From an uncultured bacterium (GTDB lineage: Bacteria > Cyanobacteriota > Vampirovibrionia > Gastranaerophilales > Gastranaerophilaceae): a stretch of 64,000 bases of DNA. A program made the translations under genes and the position numbers. The stretch lies in assembly GCA_902766105.1 (NCBI GenBank), contig CACXCI010000043.1, positions 39,902 through 103,901 on the forward strand, in the 5' to 3' direction. The notes beneath the pieces were generated by a model that saw only the letters and a list, made by a program, of their open reading frames with translations, did no database searches and was not told the origin of the DNA. Every line of letters starts with the position of its first letter. Position 1 is the stretch's first letter. Of the stretch, positions 9,698 to 18,529 are shown in pieces.

Positions 9698-10030
9698 TTA
9701 TGCAGCCACATCAAGTTTTTTGCCAACTGCATCTTTATTATCATCTTTGGGAGCTTCAATTGTTTTAGGAGCTTCAATCGGAGCAGATTTTGTCGAAATA
9801 TCAACAGTATCCGCAACAGGAGTATTCTCCAATTTTATATTTTGAAGATTTTCTACAAGCTCATTTTTCACGAAATCTTCCAATGGCATTTGACGAACAC
9901 CATTCTTATCGCCCGACAAAGTAACTACACCATCTTTTTTGGTTGCAGTTATATTTTCGCCATCTTTTGTTGTGTACTTAATTGTTGTAAATTGAGGCAA
10001 TGCCTTTGGTGCTGAAACTGAATCTACCAT
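9698..10030 (-). CDS. Small acidic/lysine-rich protein of unknown function
   Basis: 110 aa, no signal peptide and no membrane segment. The N-terminal half looks like a small beta-strand unit (TTIKYTTKDGENITATKK), and the C-terminal third is low complexity, rich in Ala, Pro, Lys and Asp. A strong AGGAAGG precedes ATG, so it is very likely translated. I do not recognise the family. It is a single gene between two terminator-bounded units. Confidence 0.7.
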   Translation of the reverse strand: MVDSVSAPKALPQFTTIKYTTKDGENITATKKDGVVTLSGDKNGVRQMPLEDFVKNELVENLQNIKLENTPVADTVDISTKSAPIEAPKTIEAPKDDNKDAVGKKLDVAA

Positions 10031-10105
10031 ATTTTAACCTTCCTTTCCTTCTTGCAATCGTAAATGTTCGTGAAGATTTTAAATTGATTAATTTTAAGCA
10101 TTAAT

Positions 10106-10954
10106 TTACAAATCTTCATACATTTTGTATTTAGGCATTTTTGCCATCTTCTTGCGTTCTTTTTGAATAATTTCAAAACCCATCTTGGTAAGTAAATCTA
10201 TTTTTTCTTTAAACATAAATTGTTTATTCTGTTTTTCCAAATCTTCTTCCAATAAATTTATATGCCTTTTCTCCATCTTTTTTGCATATTTATACTGAGT
10301 TCGGTAAGCATTATCTTCACTCATCAAAAAATATCTTGCATCCTGAATGTAATTAATTTTATCTTCAGCAGGCAAACCCCTCAAAAAACGTTTCAATTTA
10401 TATTCTATATGTTTTAAAATTTTAGCCTTTTCTTTTCTCCCGCTTGGCGCGTCATAAGAATATAAGAAATTATCGTACAACCTGCTATACTTTGGAGTAT
10501 ACAAACCTTCCGATGACATATACTGGTATCGGGCTAAAAATTTTGGATGAAACAATTGATCAGCTACATGCTGAAATTCATGCACAACAGTAGGGACATC
10601 AATAAATCGTAAAGCATTATGTTTTGGTGTTTCTAATTCTAATGTTATAGCTGACAATTTTCCTGAAAACTCGGAAATAGAAACATCCTGTCCGCCATAT
10701 TCATCTGGAGCATAATTTTTTATAACATGAACTTTGACTTTATTTTCCAAAACCTTATCTACAGATTTTTGAACCTCTGAAAACTGAACTTTTCCTCTGT
10801 TAAATTTAGGTAAAAAATCATTATACAAATGCTCTACACATTTTTGAGCTTTTTGTTGTCTTTGCTGAAATGAGCCTTTCACAAAAGAGAATGGCAGCAT
10901 TAAATGCGGTGAAATAGAATTGTAATTCATAATAATTGTTTTAAATTTGAACAT
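10106..10954 (-). CDS. Uncharacterised protein with HExxH-like motif
   Basis: About 280 aa, basic, helical and without signal peptide. The only functional hint is VVHEFQHVADQLF, which fits the HExxH zinc-protease pattern (HEFQH). A downstream Glu that could be the third ligand is not obvious, so protease activity is a guess. The C-terminal third is a Lys/Glu-rich coiled coil. Three in-frame starts compete: TTG 10969, ATG 10954 and ATG 10930. None has a Shine-Dalgarno. Confidence 0.65.
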   Translation of the reverse strand: MFKFKTIIMNYNSISPHLMLPFSFVKGSFQQRQQKAQKCVEHLYNDFLPKFNRGKVQFSEVQKSVDKVLENKVKVHVIKNYAPDEYGGQDVSISEFSGKLSAITLELETPKHNALRFIDVPTVVHEFQHVADQLFHPKFLARYQYMSSEGLYTPKYSRLYDNFLYSYDAPSGRKEKAKILKHIEYKLKRFLRGLPAEDKINYIQDARYFLMSEDNAYRTQYKYAKKMEKRHINLLEEDLEKQNKQFMFKEKIDLLTKMGFEIIQKERKKMAKMPKYKMYEDL

Positions 10955-10970
10955 AATAAATTTTGCCAAT

Positions 10971-10999
10971 TTGTTAAAATTTATTATTAATGTTATTCT
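10971..10999 (+). promoter_or_regulatory. Promoter of padR-like gene (leaderless)
   Basis: TTGTTA (10971-10976), 17 bases, then TATTCT (10994-10999) with an extended TGT just before it. The expected start point falls on the ATG at 11006, and no Shine-Dalgarno exists. Confidence 0.6.
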
Positions 11000-11005
11000 A
11001 TACCT

Positions 11006-11533
11006 ATGATAGAACTATTGATTTTATATGTTTTAATAAGCCATGACTTGACTATGTATGGAATTCATAAACGAATTTCTGAGAACTTTTCTCCATACAC
11101 ATCACCAAGTTTTGGAGCTATAAAGCCTGCACTGGTACGCCTTGAGAAACAGGAATTTATTACATCTACCAAAATTATGTCAGATGGCGGGAAATTATCA
11201 ATATACTATTCAATAACAAAAGAAGGCTTAAAAGAACTTAAAAATCTTTTATTAAAACCGTTATCTTCAAACCCGTTACAATTTTTATCCGATGGCAGAA
11301 TAAAATTATCCTGCTGTTCATTTTTAGATGAGCAAGATTGCCTTGAAATGTATAACGATATAAAATCTAACGCTCTTTTACATAAAGTTAATGCCGAAAA
11401 AATACTAAATGATGAATACACTCCGTTATCGTTTTATCAAAAAATAGTTTTAGATAATGCTATTTGCGAATACAAAAATTTTATTTCAATGATAGAAGGT
11501 TTGGAAAAAGAAAATGCCGGCAACAGTAAATAG
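11006..11533 (+). CDS. PadR-family transcriptional regulator
   Basis: 175 aa. The N-terminal winged helix reads LLILYVLISHDLTMYGIHK, then a recognition region with SFGAIKPALVRLEKQEFI and a wing with GGKLSIYYSITKEGLKEL, the classic PadR pattern. The C-terminal half is helical, as in PadR proteins that dimerise through a long helix. It overlaps the start of the DUF512 gene by 20 bases, so the two are co-transcribed. The ligand is unknown. Confidence 0.85.
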   Translation: MIELLILYVLISHDLTMYGIHKRISENFSPYTSPSFGAIKPALVRLEKQEFITSTKIMSDGGKLSIYYSITKEGLKELKNLLLKPLSSNPLQFLSDGRIKLSCCSFLDEQDCLEMYNDIKSNALLHKVNAEKILNDEYTPLSFYQKIVLDNAICEYKNFISMIEGLEKENAGNSK

Positions 11534-12791
11534 TATACTACCATCATCTATCGCAGAAGAACTTGAAATACAAAAGGGCGATGAAATATTGTCAATTGAC
11601 GGCGCTAAAATGCAAGATATGATTGATTATAATTTTTATATGAAATCAGAATTAATTACTGTTGAAATAAAAAAAACAAACGGGGAAATTGAAGAATATG
11701 AAATAGAAAAAGATTTCAATGAGGATTTGGGAATAGTTTTTGAAAGTGCAGTTTTTGATAAAGTTAAACCGTGTTTAAATCACTGTATATTTTGCTTTGT
11801 CGACCAACAGCCAAAGGGTTTGAGAAACACCTTATATGTAAAAGATGACGACTATAGACTTTCCTATCTTCAAGGAACATATATCACATTGACAAACTTG
11901 AAAGATACGGATAAAGAACGAATTAAAAGAATGCACCTCGGACCATTTTATATCTCTGTACACACAACAAACCCTGAATTGAGAGTAAAAATGCTCAGAA
12001 ATCCAAACGCAGGAAAAGCTTTGGATAATCTTAACTGGTTCAGAAAAAACAAAATACCTTTTCACGTTCAAATCGTACTTTGTCCGGGGTATAACGATGG
12101 GGAAGAATTAAAAAGGACTCTTTCGGATTTGGCAAAACTCAAAAATACGGTTTTATCTACAGCCATAGTTCCTGTCGGAATAACACAATTTCGAGAAGAA
12201 AATAACTTAAACAATTTAAAACAAGTTAACAAAAAATGTGCCGCAGAAACTATTGAAATTGCCTCAAAATTTAAAAGAGTATGCTGCTCTGATGAATTTT
12301 TCCTATTGGCTGAAAAAGAAATTCCGCCGTCTAAATACTATGGGAACTACTGCCAGCTTGATGATGGTGTCGGAGCATTAAGATATACTCTTGATAATTT
12401 CAACAAACTAAAACTACCCAAGAGCATCTCTCAACCATACAAAATAGTATTCGCCTGTTCTTATGCAGCAAAAAAAATGTTTGACGAAATATCAGTGAAA
12501 TTAAACAAAATTAAAAATTTAACTGTTGAAATACACCCCGTAAAATCGGAATACTGGGGTAAAGATATAACAGTTGCAGGCTTAATTACCTCTGATGATT
12601 TAATAAAAACAGTAAAAAATTGTGATTGCGACATTGTAGTTATCCCGTCAATTATGTTAAGACCTTATAGCGAAGATTTCTTAGACGGGAAAAACCTGAC
12701 TTACGTAAAACAGCAATCTAAAAAAGAGTTTTTTGTCCAAAAAGATATTTATTCACTAAAAGAAATTCTTGATTTTATAAAAGTAATTTAA
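11514..12791 (+). CDS. DUF512 protein with PDZ and radical SAM-like domains
   Basis: 425 aa. Residues 1-60 form a PDZ-like domain (SIAEELEIQKGDEILSIDG). CLNHCIFC (Cys87, 91, 94) is a radical-SAM-type CxxxCxxC, followed by a TIM-barrel-like region (YITLTNLKDTD, VQIVLCPGYNDG) and the C-terminal DUF512 domain. The family (TIGR03279 and relatives) is widespread in Cyanobacteria and Clostridia with no proven reaction. Translation is coupled to padR by the overlap. The protein is full length. Confidence 0.88.
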   Translation: MPATVNSILPSSIAEELEIQKGDEILSIDGAKMQDMIDYNFYMKSELITVEIKKTNGEIEEYEIEKDFNEDLGIVFESAVFDKVKPCLNHCIFCFVDQQPKGLRNTLYVKDDDYRLSYLQGTYITLTNLKDTDKERIKRMHLGPFYISVHTTNPELRVKMLRNPNAGKALDNLNWFRKNKIPFHVQIVLCPGYNDGEELKRTLSDLAKLKNTVLSTAIVPVGITQFREENNLNNLKQVNKKCAAETIEIASKFKRVCCSDEFFLLAEKEIPPSKYYGNYCQLDDGVGALRYTLDNFNKLKLPKSISQPYKIVFACSYAAKKMFDEISVKLNKIKNLTVEIHPVKSEYWGKDITVAGLITSDDLIKTVKNCDCDIVVIPSIMLRPYSEDFLDGKNLTYVKQQSKKEFFVQKDIYSLKEILDFIKVI

Positions 12792-12793
12792 AC

Positions 12794-13000
12794 TTATGGT
12801 ACAGGGTCATAACCACCGGGGTTGCCCGGATGACAGCGACATATACGCTTTATACCAAGCCAAGAACCCTTCATAACTCCGTATTTCATTATCGCCTGCT
12901 TTGTATATTCAGAACAAGTCGGTTCAAATCTGCAAACCTTTGGCGTAAATTTTGAAAAATACTGATAAATTTTGATAAAAAATAATAAAATATGCTTCAT
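12794..13000 (-). CDS. yidD: Membrane protein insertion efficiency factor YidD
   Basis: 68 aa from the ATG of [13 protein letters not shown]. It shows the family core [20 protein letters not shown], followed by [15 protein letters not shown]. YidD assists YidC-mediated insertion at the inner membrane. The longer frame (13024) adds eight residues not seen in the family. It is convergent with the DUF512 gene with only 2 bases between stops. It is usually linked to rnpA/yidC, but here it stands alone. Confidence 0.93.
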   Translation of the reverse strand: MKHILLFFIKIYQYFSKFTPKVCRFEPTCSEYTKQAIMKYGVMKGSWLGIKRICRCHPGNPGGYDPVP

Positions 13001-13113
13001 ATAATACCCAATTTTATTATACAAAAGATGTAAATTTATGTAAAATTTTCTAAAATATATTAAAGTTTTATAAAAAAATATACGTTAAATATATTATAAA
13101 GTGTGATTTTTTA

Positions 13114-13142
13114 TTGAAAACGCTTAAAAAAAAGTTTATAAT
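13114..13142 (+). promoter_or_regulatory. Sigma-70-type promoter of the LysM gene
   Basis: TTGAAA (13114-13119), exactly 17 bases, then consensus TATAAT (13137-13142). Transcription should start near 13149, giving a leader of about 25 bases that carries AGGAGA before ATG 13175. This is one of the strongest promoters in the window. Confidence 0.85.
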
Positions 13143-13174
13143 ATAAGTATTACTGAACATAGGAGATTGCACAA

Positions 13175-14074
13175 ATGGGCGACTACCAAATTCAACCGGG
13201 TGATACCCTGTCAAAGATAGCTAAGATGTACGGGACGACGGTTAAACAATTACAACAAATGAACAACATCAAGAACGCAAATTTAATTTTTGCAGGAAAA
13301 ACTCTGAAGGTTCCGGATGTAACATCAGATGATGCTTTCCAAGTTTCGGGGTTAGTTATTGAAAGAGATCCGAAAGGTTCTCCAAGACAGCAGTTGTTAT
13401 ATGGCATTCAAACGCCAAGAGATGGAGCGGATTCAGAATGGCATCCACCTCTATTGCCTCCGGATGACAAAGGTCCAAAATTACCTAAAACTCCTTGGCA
13501 ACCGGAAGAACCCGGTAAAGTTGTACCACTATATGCATACAGACCTCCTGTAGACGGCAAAGACCCGAAACCGGAACCAATGTATGCTTATATTCCACCA
13601 AAAGACGGCAAAGAACCGAAACCGGAACCGATGTACGCATACAGACCCCCGATTGATGATAAAGATGGCAAAAATCCGTCAAAACCGGATATACCAAAAT
13701 TGCCGGACAAACCTCCAGTTATGACAGTTTATGCTATCATAACCCCGCCGGATGGTGGTTTTAAACCTGGGGTTCCATGGGATCCAAAGAACCCGCTAAA
13801 ACCGACAGAGCCGCTAAAACCGACAGACCCAACGGATCCGACAAAACCCAAGACACAAAAACCGGATAAACCGGGAGATGATGATGGTACAGATATCAGA
13901 ATAAGAATTCGTAGAAAACGCAGAAAGAAACCGACAACTCCGGGAGATGGCGTTACTCCACAAAAACCTGAAAAGCCGGCAAAACCGAAAAAGGATAAAC
14001 CCGGAGTAACACCGGAGAATCCAACAGAACCGACTAAACCGAAAAAGAAACCACCAACAAGTTTTTCTGATTAG
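13175..14074 (+). CDS. LysM-domain protein with long proline/lysine-rich repeat region
   Basis: 299 aa. Residues 3-48 form a LysM domain ([19 protein letters not shown], then [10 protein letters not shown]), which binds glycan chains of peptidoglycan. After a short linker come near-repeats of the type YAYRPPxDGKxPKPEP at about 122-165, then a Pro/Thr/Lys tail with a highly basic patch ([12 protein letters not shown]). There is no signal peptide or membrane segment, so how it would reach the cell wall is unclear. It may use a non-Sec route or bind nascent wall on lysis. It has its own strong promoter and terminator. Confidence 0.8.
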   Translation: MGDYQIQPGDTLSKIAKMYGTTVKQLQQMNNIKNANLIFAGKTLKVPDVTSDDAFQVSGLVIERDPKGSPRQQLLYGIQTPRDGADSEWHPPLLPPDDKGPKLPKTPWQPEEPGKVVPLYAYRPPVDGKDPKPEPMYAYIPPKDGKEPKPEPMYAYRPPIDDKDGKNPSKPDIPKLPDKPPVMTVYAIITPPDGGFKPGVPWDPKNPLKPTEPLKPTDPTDPTKPKTQKPDKPGDDDGTDIRIRIRRKRRKKPTTPGDGVTPQKPEKPAKPKKDKPGVTPENPTEPTKPKKKPPTSFSD

Positions 14075-14085
14075 TGAAAATATAT

Positions 14086-14123
14086 AAAAAGAAGAATGAG
14101 GATATTTTCCTCTTCTTCTTTTT
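14086..14123 (+). terminator. Terminator after the LysM gene
   Basis: AAAGAAGAATGAGGA pairs with TCCTCTTCTTCTTTTT across a short loop and ends in a T run. It separates the LysM gene from the radical SAM gene. Confidence 0.8.
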
Positions 14124-14167
14124 ATCGTGGATAATAGACTGTACGTAGGAAAAGGAGAAGATAGGAA

Positions 14168-15388
14168 ATGGCATACGAACCCGATGTAGTAGTATGGGAA
14201 ACCACATATAAGTGTAACGCAAAATGTATTCACTGCGGCTCTGATTGTGCATCTGTTGAAAAACCAAAAGAATTAACAACTGCACAATGCTTTGATATAA
14301 TACAAGATTTAGAAAAAATCGGTGCAAAACTGGTAATTTTATCGGGCGGAGAACCGCTATTGAGGAAAGATATCGGAGCTTTGGCAGGAGCCTTGCACAG
14401 AGCAAACATTAAAGTAGGTATCATATCAAACTGTTTAGCTCTTAACGAGGAAACCATAAAACTTGTTAAGGCGATGAATCTTGTAGCTTACGGAATGAGT
14501 GTTGATGGAGCTACTGACTATATGCACGATTATATTAGAGGCCATAAAGGCACTTTCAAAGCCGTTATGAATGCTTTTAAGTTATTGCACGAAAATGATA
14601 TTATTCCGTCTGTTGTAACAACCGTTCATAAATTGAATTTCCATCAACTGCCTGCTATTAGAGATTTACTTATCAAAAACGGTGTAAGATTATGGCAAAT
14701 TCAATATGCGGATTTTATTGGCAGAATGCCAAGAGAAGCAATGCTTACAGAAGCTCAGTTCTTTGAAATGTCTAAATTTATTCTGGACACCAAAGTAAAT
14801 TATGCCGAATATTTTGACGAAGTCTCAGGTGCAGATGTAATGGGCTATATGAGTGATTATTCGACAAAATATCTTCAAGGACCTTGGTACGGCTGCCATG
14901 CCGGAATGAATGCATTAGGACTGGGAAGCGACGGTTCAGTCAGAGGGTGCTTATCACTACAAAGAGATGAATACATTGAAGGCTACACAACACAACGCTC
15001 TTTAAAAGAAATTTGGGAAGATCCAAAATCATTCAAGTACAACAGACAATTTGACATTTCGATGCTTACGGGGTATTGTCATGATTGTATTTATGCAACA
15101 ATATGCAAAGGTGGTTGCATACGTTCTGCAACATCTGAATGTAACAAAAGATGTAACCCTTACTGTCTGTACAAAATAGAAAAAGACGGCTTTACATCTG
15201 AAGAACAAGCAAGAACATACTTTACAAAAGAAGAAATTGCGAAATTATACGAACCAATCGCACCACTACCAAAAGAGTTCTGGGACAATCCACTACCAAA
15301 GAGTATAATGGGCGATGATGATAAAGATGTAGAAGAATATGAAAAGGTATCAACAAGAGGTAAAAAGAAAAATGGAAAGAAAAAATAG
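14168..15388 (+). CDS. Radical SAM protein with SPASM domain
   Basis: 406 aa. CNAKCIHC (Cys16, 20, 23) binds the SAM-cleaving [4Fe-4S] cluster, followed by the SAM-contacting ILSGGEPLLR. The C-terminal region holds a SPASM-type Cys array (GCHAG, RGCLSL, CHDCIYATICKGGC, CNKRCNPYC) for auxiliary clusters. SPASM enzymes mature peptides or proteins, or make cofactors such as the haem d1 and PQQ types. The closest type cannot be fixed here. The end is a Lys-rich tail. A small secreted protein gene overlaps its 3' end. AGGAAAAGGAGA lies before the start. Confidence 0.88.
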   Translation: MAYEPDVVVWETTYKCNAKCIHCGSDCASVEKPKELTTAQCFDIIQDLEKIGAKLVILSGGEPLLRKDIGALAGALHRANIKVGIISNCLALNEETIKLVKAMNLVAYGMSVDGATDYMHDYIRGHKGTFKAVMNAFKLLHENDIIPSVVTTVHKLNFHQLPAIRDLLIKNGVRLWQIQYADFIGRMPREAMLTEAQFFEMSKFILDTKVNYAEYFDEVSGADVMGYMSDYSTKYLQGPWYGCHAGMNALGLGSDGSVRGCLSLQRDEYIEGYTTQRSLKEIWEDPKSFKYNRQFDISMLTGYCHDCIYATICKGGCIRSATSECNKRCNPYCLYKIEKDGFTSEEQARTYFTKEEIAKLYEPIAPLPKEFWDNPLPKSIMGDDDKDVEEYEKVSTRGKKKNGKKK

Positions 15389-15668
15389 TCTTTTATTAGG
15401 TACAATACTTGTATTGTCATTATTTAGTTTATCAATACCATCATTTGGCGCAGGTGAAAACATGATGCACACATCAGCAGGCAGAACTTATGCGGGGTTT
15501 GGATATACCCACGGGAATATTCCTGTTACAGAAGGTAACGGCGGATATTTTGATTCTGATATTATGAGATATGATATTAACAATCTTAAAAGAGCTAATT
15601 ACTATTACACTCAAGAAGATTTAGAATATCACGGAGAAAACAACCCACAGCAACAAAATCAGCAATAA
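15372..15668 (+). CDS. Small secreted Gly/Tyr/Asn-rich protein overlapping the radical SAM gene
   Basis: 98 aa from ATG 15372, which lies 17 bases inside the radical SAM gene. A longer frame from 15339 is possible, but its extra residues break the signal peptide shape. The N-terminus MERKNSLLLG plus a hydrophobic core ends at SFGA-GEN, a good signal peptidase I site. The mature part of about 72 residues is rich in Gly, Tyr and Asn (YAGFGYTHGN, KRANYYYTQEDL) and ends in a Gln tail. It could be a substrate of the SPASM enzyme. That is inferred only from coupling and size. Confidence 0.7.
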   Translation: MERKNSLLLGTILVLSLFSLSIPSFGAGENMMHTSAGRTYAGFGYTHGNIPVTEGNGGYFDSDIMRYDINNLKRANYYYTQEDLEYHGENNPQQQNQQ

Positions 15669-15693
15669 ACGGCAATAATAAGCTTATGAAAAA

Positions 15694-15724
15694 CAAGAGA
15701 GGACTTTTAGTCCTCTCTGTTTTT
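15694..15724. terminator. Bidirectional terminator
   Basis: AAGAGAGGAC / GTCCTCTCT hairpin with T runs in both directions (GTTTTTT on +, TTGTTTTTC on -). It ends both the radical SAM unit and the export operon. Confidence 0.88.
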
Positions 15725-17814
15725 TATTCTGCATAAGCATCTCCAATCGTATCAATAGCTTCAACCTTAATATCTGTTATCAGCTCCGAATACGATATTA
15801 CAACAATAGTCGGAATATGCCTTTCTAACAATTGATACAACGGCAATCTGATTCTTGGCGAACACAAAACAACAGGCTGTCTGCCACACGTTTGATGCGC
15901 CCTCAATAACGTTGTAGCCGTTGTTTCAATAAGTTCTTGCACTTGAACGGGATTTAGTAAAAACATAGTACCCAATTCTGTTCTTTGACAACTGTCATCA
16001 AGAATTTTTTCCCACTCCGGAGATAGAGTTAAGGCATATAACACTTTGTCATCTTGAACATTTGATAAACATATTTGACGTCCAAGAGCAGCTCTCAGAC
16101 GTTCAGATAAAATATCCGGTTCTTTTGAAAACCTTGCATAATCACAAAGCCTTTCAAACACAAATATAATATCTTTTATAGAAACCTTTTCTCTGATAAG
16201 ATTAACAAAAATTTTCCTTAAATCACTTGTTGAAATAATCGTTGGAACAAGATCATTAACAAGAGTCGGATCTTGAGATCTGACAAGCTCCATAAGTTTT
16301 AAAACATCAGTTTTTGTCATAACCTCATCAACATGTTTTCGCACACATTCCTGCAGGTGAGTAACAATAACATCTGTTGCATCAACAGCCGTTACAAGCC
16401 TTGCAGCTTTAGCATCTTCTTGAGATATCCAGTATGCTTGAGTTTGATATGTTGGGTCAATTCCGATAATCGCATCTTCAGGAACCTCTTTTTTCATAGA
16501 ATCCCACTGATCTGCAATTACCATAAATTTCCCCGGATATACATAACCCGTAGCAACAGTATTACCACGAATAGAAATCATATATTCATTTGCATCTAAA
16601 GCTGATGAATCCATAATACGAATATTTGGCAGAATATAACCAAGTTCATCTGTAACTCTTTGTCTTAATGCGGCAATTTTTGCAAGCAATTGACCTTCCT
16701 GATCCGGATCTGCAATTACCAACAAATTAGAGCCAACTTGCAAACTCAATATATCAACACCTAAACGTTCATACATTCTGTTAGGATTAACCAAATCTTG
16801 CATATTTTGACGAACATTTTCCAATTGTCCTAATTGAGATTGTACATCAGCATTAATAAGTACCTGAAATCCTGCAACAAACAAAGCTATTCCCAATACA
16901 ACAAAAGGCAGCCATGGCAAATGAGTCCAATGACTTGTCAATGCGAGAAGAATTAAAAATCCTGCGGCATAAAATAACGCCCAAGGTTTACTTGTAATTT
17001 GAGCGGTTACATCAGAACCCAATGAAGGACTTGCAGCAGATGCTCGAGTCATAAATATACCTGCAGCAATTGACATCAATAATGACGGTACCTGAGATGC
17101 CAAACCATCACCAATAGTTAAAACCGTATATTTTTGGACAGCATCAGCTACCGGCATTTGGTTCACCAAACACCCCATACACAATCCGCCGATAATATTT
17201 ATAAGTACAATAATAATACCGGCAATAGTATCCCCTTTTACGAATTTCATCGCACCATCCATAGAACCCATCAGATTTGATTCTCTGGATAAATCTTCAC
17301 GCTTTTGTGTAGCTTCTTCCGGCGAAATTAACCCCGCATTAAAATCGGCATCAATGGTCATTTGTTTACCCGGCATAGCATCTAAGGCAAAACGAGCAGA
17401 AACTTCTGCAATACGCTCTGCACCCTTTGTAATAACCATAAACTGAACAACTGTAATAATTAAGAAAATTACACCACCAACAATAGGATTACCACCGGTA
17501 ACAAATTCACCAAAAGCCTGAATAACCTCACCTGCTTCACCTTTTGCCAAAATCAAACGAGTTGAAGCGATTGATAAACATAAGCGAAACATTGTACCAA
17601 CAAGAATGATTGACGGGAACGATGATAACTCTAAAGTCTTTTGAACGTACAAACCAAACATCAAAAGAACAACCCCAAGGGTAATATTTATACAAATACA
17701 AATATTTACAATAAAAGTCGGAAGTTCAACAAGCAAGATAACCAAAAGAAACAGTACAAAGACTGCCATAAAAAATTCGCTTAATGAATTTGAACTACCC
17801 TCCGGTGCTGCCAT
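15724..17814 (-). CDS. flhA: FlhA/SctV-family type III export gate protein
   Basis: 696 aa with the full family layout: eight membrane helices in the first half, the FHIPEP signature at about 133-157 (AERIAEVSARFALDAMPGK), then a large cytosolic domain that forms the nonameric ring receiving chaperone-substrate complexes. Several stretches (GSMDGAMKFVKGDTIAGI, LTIGDGLASQVPSLL, SLGSD) read more like injectisome SctV than classical flagellar FlhA. The symbol flhA is used because fliE/fliF-type genes precede it. It is last in the operon, 3 bases after the fliH-like gene. Confidence 0.9.
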   Translation of the reverse strand: MAAPEGSSNSLSEFFMAVFVLFLLVILLVELPTFIVNICICINITLGVVLLMFGLYVQKTLELSSFPSIILVGTMFRLCLSIASTRLILAKGEAGEVIQAFGEFVTGGNPIVGGVIFLIITVVQFMVITKGAERIAEVSARFALDAMPGKQMTIDADFNAGLISPEEATQKREDLSRESNLMGSMDGAMKFVKGDTIAGIIIVLINIIGGLCMGCLVNQMPVADAVQKYTVLTIGDGLASQVPSLLMSIAAGIFMTRASAASPSLGSDVTAQITSKPWALFYAAGFLILLALTSHWTHLPWLPFVVLGIALFVAGFQVLINADVQSQLGQLENVRQNMQDLVNPNRMYERLGVDILSLQVGSNLLVIADPDQEGQLLAKIAALRQRVTDELGYILPNIRIMDSSALDANEYMISIRGNTVATGYVYPGKFMVIADQWDSMKKEVPEDAIIGIDPTYQTQAYWISQEDAKAARLVTAVDATDVIVTHLQECVRKHVDEVMTKTDVLKLMELVRSQDPTLVNDLVPTIISTSDLRKIFVNLIREKVSIKDIIFVFERLCDYARFSKEPDILSERLRAALGRQICLSNVQDDKVLYALTLSPEWEKILDDSCQRTELGTMFLLNPVQVQELIETTATTLLRAHQTCGRQPVVLCSPRIRLPLYQLLERHIPTIVVISYSELITDIKVEAIDTIGDAYAE

Positions 17815-17817
17815 TAC

Positions 17818-18516
17818 CTATATTTCCTTCAATACTTCACTTATTATTGCCAATTGCGATTCTATAGTAGAATCTATAACCCCGTTAGTCGTTGTTATTA
17901 CACATCCACCCTCCATAACAGAATCATCAGGAACAACATATATTTTAACCTCAAGACCAAGAGATTTTGCTGTTTCCGGCAATTCCTGCCTCAATATCGG
18001 AGCTTGAGAAGGATTTACTCTTAACGTTATTTTAGATTCTTCCTTGGACAATCCTTTCATTATATCTCGTATATTATCAAGAATAATCTCAGGATTTTCA
18101 GACATTTCTTTTTTAATGATTTTTTTTGCAATATCAATACTTATGTCCAAAATATCACCAGCAATATCATCATAAACCCGTTGCGGAGCATCAAAAAACA
18201 ATTTTACAGAATCTTTTATATACTCTATATCAGATTTGACTTGATTTAAGCCATCTTGATACCCTTCTTTGGAAGCGGCTTCTTTTATAGCAATAGCTTC
18301 CTCTTTGGCTCTGGATATCAAATTTCTGTCATCAATCCTTCGAAAACCTCTGCGCCTGTCTCCCCTGCGACGTTCTTGCCTCTGTTTGAAATCAATATTA
18401 TCCAAATCAAACAAATCAATATCATGCTCAGAATTGGTCTGAACATCGTCTGACTGAGGCGAAAGATTTTGCTCCTCTCCCTGTATTTGCTTACTATTTT
18501 TCTTTTTAATAATCAT
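17818..18516 (-). CDS. fliH: FliH/SctL-like stator protein of the export ATPase
   Basis: About 232 aa. The N-terminus is charged and disordered, followed by an Arg-rich stretch (RQERRRGDRRRGFRR), a long helix (EEAIAIKEAASKEGYQDG) and the FliH/V-ATPase E-type C-terminus (TLRVNPSQAPILRQELPE...VVPDDSVMEGGCVI), including the conserved GGC. FliH links and regulates the export ATPase FliI/SctN, which is not encoded in this operon. The start is either ATG 18516 or GTG 18537. The second would overlap the fliG-like stop by 8 bases. Neither has a clear Shine-Dalgarno. Confidence 0.8.
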   Translation of the reverse strand: MIIKKKNSKQIQGEEQNLSPQSDDVQTNSEHDIDLFDLDNIDFKQRQERRRGDRRRGFRRIDDRNLISRAKEEAIAIKEAASKEGYQDGLNQVKSDIEYIKDSVKLFFDAPQRVYDDIAGDILDISIDIAKKIIKKEMSENPEIILDNIRDIMKGLSKEESKITLRVNPSQAPILRQELPETAKSLGLEVKIYVVPDDSVMEGGCVITTTNGVIDSTIESQLAIISEVLKEI

Positions 18517-18529
18517 GATTACAAATACA

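Noticed and set aside
14034..14405. Antisense open frames of 123 and 139 codons over the LysM gene end
   Set aside because: Both are shadows of the Pro/Lys-rich repeat and the radical SAM gene, with no start signals.
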